Source of the DNA: Pseudomonas putida
GTDB taxonomy: Bacteria > Pseudomonadota > Gammaproteobacteria > Pseudomonadales > Pseudomonadaceae
Reading direction: 5' to 3'
DNA length: 64,000 bases
Assembly: GCF_028682175.1 (NCBI RefSeq)
Contig: NZ_JANHKS010000025.1
Coordinates: 1-64,000 of the forward strand
Positions 51,434-60,199 of the stretch are shown piece after piece (position 1 is the stretch's first letter; every line of letters starts with the position of its first letter). The notes beneath the pieces were generated by a model. It was not told the DNA's origin and ran no database searches. It was given only the letters and a program-made list of their open reading frames with translations. The position numbers and the translations under genes are program-made.

Positions 51434-53302
51434 ATGTTGAACAAATACCCACTGTGGAAATACTTCCTGATCCTGGTCGTACTGGGCATCGGCTTTATTT
51501 ATTCCGCACCCAATCTCTACCCTGACGACCCGGCCATCCAGGTCAGCGGCGCAAGCACTGCGTTGCAGGTCAATCAGGCGGATCTGGATCGCGTAAGCAA
51601 GGCGCTTACCGATGCTGGCATCGCGGTCAAGGGCGCGTCTCTGGCCGAGAATGGCAAGGGCGGTTTGTTGCGTCTGACCAAACAGGAAGACCAGCTGCCC
51701 GCCAAGGATGTTGCGCGCAAGGCGCTGGGTGACGACTACGTCGTTGCGCTGAACCTGGCACAGACCACGCCGAAGTGGCTGCGCAACGTGGGCGCAAGCC
51801 CGATGAAACTGGGTCTCGACCTCTCCGGTGGTGTGCACTTCCTGCTGGAAGTCGACATGGAGAAGGCACTCAGTGCGCGTCTGAACGTCTACGAAGGCGA
51901 AGTCAAAAGCCTGCTGCGCAAGGAAAAACTGCGTTATCGCAGCCTGCCGCAGGATGGCAATGCCATTCAACTGGGCTTCAGCGACACCGATTCCCGCGAG
52001 CAGGCCCGTAGCCTGATCCGCAAGGATTACAGCGATTTCGACATCACCACCAGCGAGCGTGGCGAGATGCCGATCCTGCGTCTGGCCATGACCCAGGCCA
52101 AGATCGCCGAGATTCGCGAATATTCGATCAAGCAGAACCTGACCACGGTGCGTAACCGTGTCAACGAACTGGGCGTGGCCGAGCCACTGGTTCAGCGCCA
52201 GGGTGCCAACCGCATCGTGGTCGAGCTGCCAGGCGTGCAGGACACTGCCGAAGCCAAGCGTATCCTGGGCAAGACCGCCAACCTTGAGTTCCGTCTGGGT
52301 GCAGGCCCCGATGACACCAAGGCCACCACTGAAATGTTCGAGTTCCGCGAAGGCGGTCGTCCGGCTGCAGCGGTAGAGCGTGGCCTGATCATCACCGGTG
52401 ACCAGGTCACCGACGCCAAGGCCGGCTTTGACGAGCACGGTCGCCCGCAGGTGAACATCAAGCTTGACGGCCACGGTGGTGACCTGATGAGCCGCGCCAC
52501 CCGCGCCAACGTCGGTCGCAGCATGGCGGTGATCTTCATCGAGCAGCGTCCGCAGACCACCTACGTCAAGCAGATGGTCGACGGCGTCGAGAAAGACGTG
52601 CCGGTGCAGACCTTCAAGGAAGACAAGAAGATCATCAGCCTGGCGACCATCCAGTCGCCGCTGGGTGCGCAGTTCCGCATCACCGGCCTGAACGGCCAGG
52701 GCGAATCGTCGGAACTGGCACTGCTGCTGCGTGCCGGTGGTCTGGCCGCTCCCATGTACTTCGCTGAAGAGCGCACCATTGGCCCGAGCCTGGGTGCCGA
52801 CAACATCACCAAGGGTGTCGACGCTTCCCTGTGGGGCATGCTGTTCGTCTCGCTGTTCATCCTCGCCATCTACCGTTTCTTCGGCCTGATCGCGACCGTG
52901 GCACTGGCCTTCAACATGGTCATGCTGCTGGCGCTGATGTCGATCCTGGGTGCCACGCTGACCCTGCCGGGTATCGCCGGTATCGTGTTGACGATGGGTA
53001 TGGCGGTGGACGCCAACGTGCTGATCTTCTCGCGTATACGTGAGGAGCTGGCCAATGGCATGACCGTGCAACGTGCGATCAACGAAGGTTTCGACCGCGC
53101 CTACACCGCGATTCTCGACGCCAACCTGACCTCGCTCCTGGTCGGCGGCATTCTCTACGCCATGGGCACCGGCCCGGTCAAAGGCTTCGCCGTGACCATG
53201 TCGCTCGGTATCTTTACCTCGATGTTCACGGCCATCATGGTGACCCGCGCAATGGTCAACCTGATTTATGGCGGCCGTGACGTCAAGAAGCTGTGGATCT
53301 AA
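51434..53302 (+). CDS. secD: Protein translocase subunit SecD
   Basis: 622 residues, six membrane helices, large periplasmic P1 domain between helices 1 and 2. Uses the proton gradient to release exported proteins from SecYEG. Conserved GLDLSGGVHFLLEVD (D1 motif), the central DNITKGVDASLWGMLFVSLF region and GMAVDANVLIFSRIREEL (D5) are intact. GTG three bases earlier is in frame but ATG gives the familiar MLNKYPLWKYF. Confidence 0.96.
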   Translation: MLNKYPLWKYFLILVVLGIGFIYSAPNLYPDDPAIQVSGASTALQVNQADLDRVSKALTDAGIAVKGASLAENGKGGLLRLTKQEDQLPAKDVARKALGDDYVVALNLAQTTPKWLRNVGASPMKLGLDLSGGVHFLLEVDMEKALSARLNVYEGEVKSLLRKEKLRYRSLPQDGNAIQLGFSDTDSREQARSLIRKDYSDFDITTSERGEMPILRLAMTQAKIAEIREYSIKQNLTTVRNRVNELGVAEPLVQRQGANRIVVELPGVQDTAEAKRILGKTANLEFRLGAGPDDTKATTEMFEFREGGRPAAAVERGLIITGDQVTDAKAGFDEHGRPQVNIKLDGHGGDLMSRATRANVGRSMAVIFIEQRPQTTYVKQMVDGVEKDVPVQTFKEDKKIISLATIQSPLGAQFRITGLNGQGESSELALLLRAGGLAAPMYFAEERTIGPSLGADNITKGVDASLWGMLFVSLFILAIYRFFGLIATVALAFNMVMLLALMSILGATLTLPGIAGIVLTMGMAVDANVLIFSRIREELANGMTVQRAINEGFDRAYTAILDANLTSLLVGGILYAMGTGPVKGFAVTMSLGIFTSMFTAIMVTRAMVNLIYGGRDVKKLWI

Positions 53303-53311
53303 GGGGCTGCC

Positions 53312-54223
53312 ATGAAACGTACAATCAACTTCATGGGCGTTCGCAACGTTGCGTTCGCCCTGACCATGCTCCTGACCGCGCTGGCGTTGTTCAGCTGGTT
53401 CCACAAGGGGCTGAACTTCGGCCTGGATTTTACCGGCGGTACGCTGATCGAGCTGACCTACGAGCGTCCTGCCGATCTTGGCAAGGTGCGTGACGAGCTG
53501 ACCAATGCCGGTTACCACGAGGCAATCGTGCAGAGCTTCGGCGCGACCACCGATCTGTTGGTGCGCATGCCGGGTGAAGACCCGCAACTGGGCGCACAGG
53601 TAGCCGACGCACTGCGCAAGACCGGTGCCGATAACCCGGCCACGGTCAAGCGCGTCGAGTTCGTCGGCCCGCAGGTGGGTGAAGAGCTGCGCGACCAGGG
53701 CGGTATCGGCATGTTGCTGGCACTGGGCGGCGTTCTGATCTACCTGGCATTCCGCTTCCAGTGGAAGTTTGCCGTGGGCGCGATCGTTTCCCTGATCCAC
53801 GACGTGGTCGTGACCATGGGTATCCTGTCGTTCTTCCAGATCACCTTCGACCTGACGGTGCTGGCGGCGGTCCTGGCGATCATCGGTTACTCGCTCAACG
53901 ACACCATCGTGGTATTCGACAGGGTTCGCGAGAACTTCCGTCTGCTGCGCAAGGCTTCGCTGATCGAGAACATCAACATCTCCACCACCCAGACCCTGCT
54001 GCGTACCATCGCCACGTCGGTGTCCACGCTGCTGGCTATCGGCGCGCTGTGGATCTTCGGCGGCGACAGCCTGCACGGTTTCTCGGTGGCGCTGTTCATC
54101 GGCGTCATGGCCGGTACCTACTCCTCGATCTACATCGCCAACGTGGTGCTGATCTGGCTGAACCTGCGTACCGAAGACCTGCTGCCACCGGTTGCAGCCG
54201 AGCAGGTGGATGATCGTCCATAA
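53312..54223 (+). CDS. secF: Protein translocase subunit SecF
   Basis: 303 residues, six membrane helices. Partner of SecD. Conserved LNFGLDFTGGTLIEL at the N-terminus and the GYSLNDTIVVFDRVRENF signature at about 193-210. GGGGC before the ATG, 9 bases after secD. Confidence 0.96.
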   Translation: MKRTINFMGVRNVAFALTMLLTALALFSWFHKGLNFGLDFTGGTLIELTYERPADLGKVRDELTNAGYHEAIVQSFGATTDLLVRMPGEDPQLGAQVADALRKTGADNPATVKRVEFVGPQVGEELRDQGGIGMLLALGGVLIYLAFRFQWKFAVGAIVSLIHDVVVTMGILSFFQITFDLTVLAAVLAIIGYSLNDTIVVFDRVRENFRLLRKASLIENINISTTQTLLRTIATSVSTLLAIGALWIFGGDSLHGFSVALFIGVMAGTYSSIYIANVVLIWLNLRTEDLLPPVAAEQVDDRP

Positions 54224-54252
54224 CGATTTGATCTGACCGGTCGTCACGTTAG

Positions 54253-54283
54253 AAGGCGCGAGTTTGAACTCGCGCCTTTTTTT
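54253..54283 (+). terminator. Rho-independent terminator of the secDF operon
   Basis: AAGGCGCGAGTT and AACTCGCGCCTT form a perfect stem over a minimal loop, followed by T residues. Confidence 0.92.
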
Positions 54284-54341
54284 GTGCTCCAAGGCTGGGA
54301 GTAGCGTAAGAAATTGCGCTGAAAATGGTCAGGAGGTTCAC

Positions 54342-54887
54342 GTGAACAAATCGTTGCTAGTTGGTGCTGTATTGGGCGCTGTCGGTGTGACTGCCGGTGG
54401 GGCTTTGGCCACCTATAGCCTCGTTAAAAACAACGGCCCTGAATATGCCGACGTGCTGGCCGTCGAGCCTGTAAAAGAACAGATCAAGACCCCTCGTGAA
54501 GTGTGCAAGGACGTCGCGGTGACCCATCGCGCCCCGGTCAAGGACCAGCACCAGATCGTCGGTACAGTTGTCGGTGCCCTGGCAGGTGGCCTGCTCGGTA
54601 ACCAGGTGGGTGGCGGTAACGGCAAGAAGATCGCCACCGTGGCCGGTGCGGTCGGCGGCGGCTACGCCGGCAACAAGGTGCAGGAAGGCATGCAGAACCG
54701 CGATACCTACACCACCACCGAAACCCGTTGCAACACGGTCAACGACATCAGCGACAAGGTCGTGGGCTACAACGTGAAGTACAAGCTGAACGACAAGGTC
54801 GGCCAGGTGCGTATGGATCGCGATCCGGGCAGCCAGATTCCGGTCAACAAAGACGGTCAGCTGGAATTGAGCCAGGCCGGTCAGTAA
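54342..54887 (+). CDS. Glycine-zipper 2TM domain protein (SlyB/YmgD-like)
   Basis: 181 residues from the GTG. N-terminal signal anchor LLVGAVLGAVGVTAGGALATY (about 5-25); a central glycine-zipper pair VGTVVGALAGGLLGNQVGGG and KKIATVAGAVGGGYAGN (about 65-110) that can insert in or pack on the outer membrane; a C-terminal globular part with VGYNVKYKLNDKVGQVRMD, similar to the YMGG-like family. Start chosen for the AGGAGG seven bases upstream; no ATG is close. Function unknown; likely envelope-stress related. Confidence 0.82.
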   Translation: MNKSLLVGAVLGAVGVTAGGALATYSLVKNNGPEYADVLAVEPVKEQIKTPREVCKDVAVTHRAPVKDQHQIVGTVVGALAGGLLGNQVGGGNGKKIATVAGAVGGGYAGNKVQEGMQNRDTYTTTETRCNTVNDISDKVVGYNVKYKLNDKVGQVRMDRDPGSQIPVNKDGQLELSQAGQ

Positions 54888-54904
54888 GTTTCGGTCGGCT
54901 CCCC

Positions 54905-54937
54905 AAAAACGCCCCTCACGCAGGGGCGTTTTTTTTG
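54905..54937 (+). terminator. Rho-independent terminator after the glycine-zipper gene
   Basis: AAAAACGCCCCT / AGGGGCGTTTTT with an 8-base T tract. Confidence 0.9.
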
Positions 54938-54954
54938 GCCCATCCGGCCATCCC

Positions 54955-55614
54955 GTAGGAGCGCGCTTGCCCGCGAATGGCCGGTACATCCGATGGCGAT
55001 GTGTCGGATGCACCACCGCCGTCGCGGGCAAGCGCGCTCCTACAGGGAGTGAGTCCAGTTTCTCCGGCATACCCGAAAAAGACACGCTTCGTCCGTCACA
55101 GCAAGACCTGTAGGAGTGAGCTTGCTCGCGATATGGCCAGTACATTCGATCGAGATGTGCCGGATGCAACACCGTTATCGCGAGCAAGCTCACTCCTACA
55201 GGAATGGGGGAATCGCTTTCTGCGCCATACACGGCACGGTAGGAGCGCGCTTGCCCGCGAATGGCCGGTACATCCGATGGATATGCGTCGGATGCACCAC
55301 CGCCGTCGCGGGCAAGCGCGCTCCTACAGGGAGTGAATCCAGTTTCTCCGGCATACCCGAAAAAGACACGCCTCGTCCGTCACAGCAAGACCTGTAGGAG
55401 TGAGCTTGCTCGCGATACGGCCAGTACATTCGATCGAGATGTGCCGGATGCAACACCGTCATCGCGAGCAAGCTCACTCCTACAGGAATGGGGGAATCGC
55501 TTTCTGCGCCATACACGGCACGGTAGGAGCGCGCTTGCCCGCGAATGGCCGGTACATTCGATGGCGATGTGTCGGATGCGCCACCGCCGTCGCGGGCAAG
55601 CGCGCTCCTACAGG
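54955..55614. repeat. 284-bp tandem repeat of REP pairs
   Basis: Copy starts at 54955, 55239 and 55523, so the period is exactly 284 bases; the third copy is cut at about 55614. Each unit holds two REP pairs: one with GTAGGAGCGCGCTTGCCCGC arms and one with GTAGGAGTGAGCTTGCTCGC arms, plus spacers. The units differ by only a few bases. The 903-base gap from 54888 to 55790 holds this array and the porin leader and no gene. Confidence 0.95.
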
Positions 55615-55730
55615 TTTGGAGGAAAATACATTCCTGCGCCATACCGCGGAATTACCTCTATATCTAAAACGTATTCAACCGGTACTAACTATATATTTTT
55701 TATTTGAATTCTCGCCGCGTAAGCTTTTTG

Positions 55731-55748
55731 CAGGTGGTCATCCACCTG
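55731..55748. promoter_or_regulatory. Palindrome in the porin leader
   Basis: CAGGTGGTCATCCACCTG is a perfect 7-bp inverted repeat around TCAT, 43 bases before the porin ATG. It could be an operator or an mRNA hairpin. Confidence 0.5.
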
Positions 55749-55783
55749 ACAAAACCAATAAAAAACAGCTACGCCACGCGGGA

Positions 55784-55791
55784 AACAATAA
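55784..55791 (+). promoter_or_regulatory. Candidate Hfq/Crc (CA) motif at the porin start
   Basis: AACAATAA matches AAYAAYAA exactly and ends at the A of the start codon. Such sites let Hfq-Crc block translation when better carbon sources are present. Confidence 0.6.
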
Positions 55792-57035
55792 TGCAAAAAA
55801 GCCCTGTATCTCTTGGCCTCACGTCTGCTGCCGCCCTTGGGTTGAGCCTCACTTTTCCAGGTTTTGCCGAAGCCGATTTCCTGGAGGACAGCAAGGCCGA
55901 CCTCGAATTTCGCAACTTCTATTTCAACAGCGATTACCGCCAGGACAACGCCAGCCAGTCCAGGCGCGATGAATGGGCCCAGGGCCTGATCCTCAACTAC
56001 GAATCCGGTTTCACCGAAGGCACGGTAGGTTTCGGGGTGGACGCCGTCGGGCTGTTCGGCCTCAAACTCGACTCGGGCCCCGAGCGCCGCAACTCCGGCC
56101 TGCTGCCGGTGGGCGATGAGAAGGCCCCGGATGACTATGGACGCGCCGGTGTAACCGCCAAGGCGCGGATTTCCAAAAGCGTGCTGCGGGTCGGCACGCT
56201 GATGCCGAAATTGCCTACGGTCCTGCCCAACGATGGACGACTGCTGCCGCAGACCTTTCGTGGCGCGCAGGTGACATCCAAAGACATCACCGACATGACC
56301 CTCAATGTCGGGCGCCTCACCAGCAACAGTGAACGCAACGACAGTGGCCACGAGGACATCGAGGCTGAAGGGAAGGGCATCAAGGGCGGGCGGCCCAGCG
56401 ACAAGTTCGATTTCGCCAGCGCCAGCTACAGCTGGACCAAGGGACTGACTACTTCCTACAACTACGGCGGACTTGAGAACAACTACAAGCAGCACATCGT
56501 GACGCTGCTGCACAATTTCCCCCTGAGCGAGTCGCAGTCGATCAAGAGTGACCTGCGCTATGCGCGCTCGCTCAAGGACGGCAATACCAACGTCGACAAC
56601 ACCGCCATCGGCGCGCGTTTCACCTACAGCGTGCTCGGCCATGGTTTTGGTGTGGCCTATCAGAAGATGAGCGGCGACACAGGGTTTCCGCACTTGGCGG
56701 GAACCGACTCCTTCCTCGTCAACTACGTGATGATCTCCCCCGATTTCGCCAACCCCGAAGAGCGTTCGTGGCAAGCCCGCTACGACTATGACTTCGCGGC
56801 GGCCGGTCTGCCGGGGCTGACCTTCATGACCCGTTACCTGCAGGGCGACAACTTTGCCCGTGGCGCCAAAGAAGGCACCGAGTGGGAACGCAATACCGAC
56901 ATCGCCTATGTGTTCCAGAGCGGCGCGCTGAAGAACCTCGAACTCAGGTGGCGCAACGGCACTTACCGCAGCAATGGCGGCAACGACATCGACCAGAACC
57001 GCGTCATCGTCAGTTACACGCTGCCGTTGCTCTGA
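55791..57035 (+). CDS. OprD-family outer-membrane porin
   Basis: 414 residues. Signal peptide to about A29 (GFAEA). Mature N-terminus DFLEDSKADLEFRNFYFNSDYR and the C-terminal beta strands ending IVSYTLPLL are typical of the 18-strand OprD channels for amino acids and carboxylates. Length is normal. The start follows GGGAAACAATA, where a CA motif overlaps. The lyase gene follows after 64 bases, so the porin may serve the lyase's substrate. Confidence 0.93.
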   Translation: MQKSPVSLGLTSAAALGLSLTFPGFAEADFLEDSKADLEFRNFYFNSDYRQDNASQSRRDEWAQGLILNYESGFTEGTVGFGVDAVGLFGLKLDSGPERRNSGLLPVGDEKAPDDYGRAGVTAKARISKSVLRVGTLMPKLPTVLPNDGRLLPQTFRGAQVTSKDITDMTLNVGRLTSNSERNDSGHEDIEAEGKGIKGGRPSDKFDFASASYSWTKGLTTSYNYGGLENNYKQHIVTLLHNFPLSESQSIKSDLRYARSLKDGNTNVDNTAIGARFTYSVLGHGFGVAYQKMSGDTGFPHLAGTDSFLVNYVMISPDFANPEERSWQARYDYDFAAAGLPGLTFMTRYLQGDNFARGAKEGTEWERNTDIAYVFQSGALKNLELRWRNGTYRSNGGNDIDQNRVIVSYTLPLL

Positions 57036-57099
57036 GTCGCACCTGTGAACACTTTTCCTCAATCGCTCACCCTCGGCTGTTGCCGCAACGGAGCCTGAA

Positions 57100-58698
57100 A
57101 TGCCAACCAGAAAGACCCTGATCCATCTCGCCGTCGCCTTCGCGCTGTTCAATAGTCATGGGGCCTGGGCCGCCAATACCGCCGAGGTGCCCTGTGCCAC
57201 CACAGAACAATGTGCCGCACAGGCGGCGAAGATCGGCGCGACTGTCGACAAGTCCAAGGCGCGGGCCAGCAAGGGCGAGAGCCAGTTCTCCTGGCTGAAC
57301 CGTATCAACAAGGCCTCCATCGTCATGCTCACGGAGGAGGGCATCGTCAAACCCGAGATGGGGCAGAAGATCGCTACCGGTGTGCGCTACGCCATCGATC
57401 AGGCCGACCAGCCCAACGGCAAGCGACCCAGCGATGTGCTGCAACTGGAGCAGATCATGACCGACAAGATCGGTCCTGAAGCTTCGCTGATCCACTCTGG
57501 CCGCAGCCGCCAGGACATGCTCGCCACCTACCGTCTGGCCAAATTACGTTCTGACGTCCTGGGCTATAGCGAGGCCTTGAATGCGACCCGCAAGCGCCTG
57601 CTGGATCTGGCCGACAAGAACGTCGATACGCTGATCCCGGCGTACACCAACGGCGTGCAGGCGATGCCGATAACCTACGCGCATTATCTGCTGGCGTTCG
57701 AGGCGGCATTCGACCGGGACGGCCAGCGGATTCGCGAGTTGTATCAGCGTCTGAACCAGAGCCCGATGGGCACGGCGGTGCTGGCCAACTCGGCCTATCC
57801 GCTGAACCGCGAGCGCATGGCCGAGCTGCTGGGCTTTGACGCGGTGCGCGAGAACTCGCTGGATTCGAGCCAGGTTTCCACCTATGACATCCCTATCGAG
57901 GCGGCGAACATTGCGTCGTCGTCGGCTATCCGGGTGGGCGCGATGATTGGCGACATTCACACCCAATATCACCAGATTCGCCCGTGGCTGCTGCTCGATG
58001 AAGAGAAAACCTACACCAGCAGCGCCATGCCGCAGAAACGCAATCCGGGGTTGCTGATGCGCGCACGGGAAAGTGCGTCCGATGTGGTAGGACTGGCCCA
58101 GACCGTGACCCTGCGGGCGCACAACGTCACCACCGGCATGACCGACTACAAGTTTGCCTTTGATTCGCTGGGCGTGTTCGATTCCACCAGGGAAATGTTC
58201 GCCGCGACGGACGCGGTGCTCGATGCCTTGCAGGTCAATCCACAGCGCGCCCGTGAAGAGCTCGAGAACGAGTGGACCACGTCCATGGAGCTGGCCGATA
58301 CCCTGGAGCGCACGCAGAAAGTGCCGTTCCGCATTGGCCACAGCTTTGCGTCGCTGATCGTCGAGCAGGCCCGCGACCAGGGCCTGACGCCCAAGACATT
58401 CCCCTATGCCGACGCGCAAAAGCTTTACACCAAGGCGGCCGACAAATATCAGTGGAAACAGAACACGCTGCCGCTGGATGAGGCGACATTCCGCGCCTCG
58501 CTGTCGCCTGAAAACATGGTCAACACTCGCAAGGGCACCGGCGGCCCGCAACCGCAGGAGGTCAAGCGCATGCTGGCCGAAGCCCACAAGAACCTGGAAG
58601 CCGATCAGGCATGGCTGAGCGAGCGTCGGGAGAAGCTGACCGAGGCCGAAGGCAAGCTGGACCGTGCGTTCGAGAAGTTGTTGTCGTCCAAGGGGTGA
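57100..58698 (+). CDS. Exported argininosuccinate-lyase-family enzyme
   Basis: 532 residues. Signal peptide of about 25 residues (LIHLAVAFALFNSHGAWA then AN), which is not usual for this cytoplasmic superfamily. Conserved regions are present: HSGRSRQD at 132-139 (ASL has HTGRSRND), the TNGVQAMPITYAHYL region with T183 retained but N184 in place of the usual His, FDAVRENSLDSS, and the catalytic loop YTSSAMPQKRNP with S307/S308. Relatives split an N-succinyl compound to fumarate and an amine. The enzyme is about 70 residues longer than ASL. Predicted periplasmic; substrate unknown. Confidence 0.88.
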   Translation: MPTRKTLIHLAVAFALFNSHGAWAANTAEVPCATTEQCAAQAAKIGATVDKSKARASKGESQFSWLNRINKASIVMLTEEGIVKPEMGQKIATGVRYAIDQADQPNGKRPSDVLQLEQIMTDKIGPEASLIHSGRSRQDMLATYRLAKLRSDVLGYSEALNATRKRLLDLADKNVDTLIPAYTNGVQAMPITYAHYLLAFEAAFDRDGQRIRELYQRLNQSPMGTAVLANSAYPLNRERMAELLGFDAVRENSLDSSQVSTYDIPIEAANIASSSAIRVGAMIGDIHTQYHQIRPWLLLDEEKTYTSSAMPQKRNPGLLMRARESASDVVGLAQTVTLRAHNVTTGMTDYKFAFDSLGVFDSTREMFAATDAVLDALQVNPQRAREELENEWTTSMELADTLERTQKVPFRIGHSFASLIVEQARDQGLTPKTFPYADAQKLYTKAADKYQWKQNTLPLDEATFRASLSPENMVNTRKGTGGPQPQEVKRMLAEAHKNLEADQAWLSERREKLTEAEGKLDRAFEKLLSSKG

Positions 58699-58720
58699 TA
58701 CCCCAGGCTCGACGAAACCT

Positions 58721-58851
58721 GTAGGAGCGCGCTTGCCCGCGATCTGCCGCATTGGCGGCAGCAAAACCTGACACCTCGGTTTGGCTGACACGCTGGGGGC
58801 GTCAGGTTTTGCTGCCGCTTCGCGCCAGATCGCGGGCAAGCGCGCTCCTAC
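58721..58851. repeat. Enlarged REP pair with nested palindrome
   Basis: REP arms GTAGGAGCGCGCTTGCCCGC at both ends, but the 90-base centre holds a second perfect 18-bp inverted repeat, GCGGCAGCAAAACCTGAC (58755-58772) and its complement (58801-58818). It separates the convergent lyase and symporter genes and could fold into a very long hairpin. Confidence 0.88.
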
Positions 58852-58857
58852 GCGATG

Positions 58858-60063
58858 TCAGTGCAGCGCCTTTCGGGCAGCATCAAAGACGAAGCCATTC
58901 TGCCAGCGCGCAATCGCCAGGCACGCCACGCAGTTACCCAGCACGTTGGTCAGCACGCGGCATTTCATCAAGCGCTCCACGCCCAGCAGCAACCCCACGC
59001 TTTCCACAGGCACCAGGTTCAGCAAGTTGAGTGTGGCAACGAGGGTGAAGAACGCAGAACCCGCCATGCTGGTAGAACCCAGCGACGTCACCATGGAAAT
59101 CAGCAGCAGGGTGAGCAGTTGCGCCGCAGTCAGATCGACCCCCGCCATCTGCGCCAGGAACATCACCGCTGTCATCAGGTAAATGTTCGAGCCGCTGAGG
59201 TTGAAGGTGTAACCGGTAGTCAGCACCAGGCGCGTCAGTTGGCGGTCGCAGCCGAGCATTTGCATCTTCTCGATCAGGCCGGGCAGGGCAGCGACCGAAG
59301 AGCCGGTGAAGGTGACCAGCAACAGTTCGTCCTTCAGATGAAGCACCAGCGACCACAGTGAAATTCCGCAGGCGTGGGTCAGGGGTGTCAGGATCAGCAG
59401 GATGAACGCCGCAGACGCCAAATAGATCACTGCAACGAACTTGAGCAGCGGCAGGGCCGAGGCCGGGCCGAATTTGCCGATGGTAAAGGCGATGGCGCCA
59501 AAGGCGGCCAGCGGGGCGAAGCGCAGAATCAGCTTCAGGGCGCTGAACAGCCACTGGACGACTTTTTCCAGGGTCAGACGTAGCGTTTCGGCATGCCGAA
59601 AGCCACTTGCACGACCGATCAATACTCCGGTCAACAACCCGGCCAGCATCACCTGCAGGATCGGATTGTGCATCAGCCCGCGTGCAATCAGCGACCCGAA
59701 CCCGGTCCACGAAAACCCGCCCGCTGCCTGAGTGTCGAGGGTCAGGGCCGCCGCTGTGCCTGAGCCTGGCTGCGTGAAGTCGGCGATCAGGCAGGCCAGT
59801 GACAGCGACAACAATGCCATGCCTTGAAAATAGACGAATACCTTGCCCGCCAGTCCACGCTGGCGCACCTGCAGACCCGCCACGCCGGAGGCGATCAACA
59901 GGAACATCATGAACGGCATGAGCCAGCCGATCACCCGAATGAAACCGTCGCTCAGAGGCTTCATGGTCACGGCAAGGGCGGGATCGAAAACGCCCAGAAG
60001 CGCACCGCAGGCGATGGCCAGCAGAAGTTGCAGGGTGCTGCTGCGAAGAAGCCTTGCAGGCAT
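58858..60063 (-). CDS. DAACS-family dicarboxylate/amino-acid:cation symporter
   Basis: 401 residues with about eight membrane helices and two re-entrant loops. The hairpin motif is seen as TFTGSSVAALPG; the TM7 motif reads NLSGS (N288-S292) where relatives have NMDGT or NLDGT, and the TM8 segment GVERLMKCRVLTN is one residue shorter than DctA, with Glu for Asp. Family members import succinate, fumarate, malate or glutamate with H+ or Na+. It is divergent from the LysR and convergent with the lyase. Altered cation-site residues make its coupling or substrate uncertain. Confidence 0.88.
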   Translation of the reverse strand: MPARLLRSSTLQLLLAIACGALLGVFDPALAVTMKPLSDGFIRVIGWLMPFMMFLLIASGVAGLQVRQRGLAGKVFVYFQGMALLSLSLACLIADFTQPGSGTAAALTLDTQAAGGFSWTGFGSLIARGLMHNPILQVMLAGLLTGVLIGRASGFRHAETLRLTLEKVVQWLFSALKLILRFAPLAAFGAIAFTIGKFGPASALPLLKFVAVIYLASAAFILLILTPLTHACGISLWSLVLHLKDELLLVTFTGSSVAALPGLIEKMQMLGCDRQLTRLVLTTGYTFNLSGSNIYLMTAVMFLAQMAGVDLTAAQLLTLLLISMVTSLGSTSMAGSAFFTLVATLNLLNLVPVESVGLLLGVERLMKCRVLTNVLGNCVACLAIARWQNGFVFDAARKALH

Positions 60064-60085
60064 CGGCGTACCGGTCTGGACGTGC

Positions 60086-60096
60086 TTATTGTTATT
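60086..60096 (-). promoter_or_regulatory. Candidate Hfq/Crc motif upstream of the symporter
   Basis: Read on the symporter strand, AATAACAATAA contains two overlapping exact AAYAAYAA sites, about 23 to 33 bases before the start codon, within the likely mRNA leader. Confidence 0.6.
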
Positions 60097-60144
60097 GGTG
60101 GACGTGCCTTGTCAGCGTCAGGCGGATTAGGCACGCTTGCCGGC

Positions 60145-60157
60145 CAATGTCGCATTG
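60145..60157. promoter_or_regulatory. Candidate operator between symporter and LysR
   Basis: CAATGTCGCATTG, a perfect 5-bp inverted repeat around TCG, in the 136-base divergent gap. It may be the LysR binding site, but spacing does not fit T-N11-A closely. Confidence 0.4.
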
Positions 60158-60199
60158 ACCGGGCGGCAATCATAAAACCTCGCTGCGGGATAGACCACC

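Noticed and set aside
51416..54292. 958-residue open antisense frame opposite secD and secF
   Set aside because: Same GC-skew effect; composition is His, Gln, Asp-rich with no motif, opposite two well-supported genes.
54955..55614. CRISPR-like array in the repeated segment
   Set aside because: The period is 284 bases and the units are inverted REP pairs, not short direct repeats with unique spacers; no cas gene is near.
55689..57152. 487-residue antisense frame opposite the porin gene
   Set aside because: The porin has a signal peptide and OprD features on the other strand; this frame has none.
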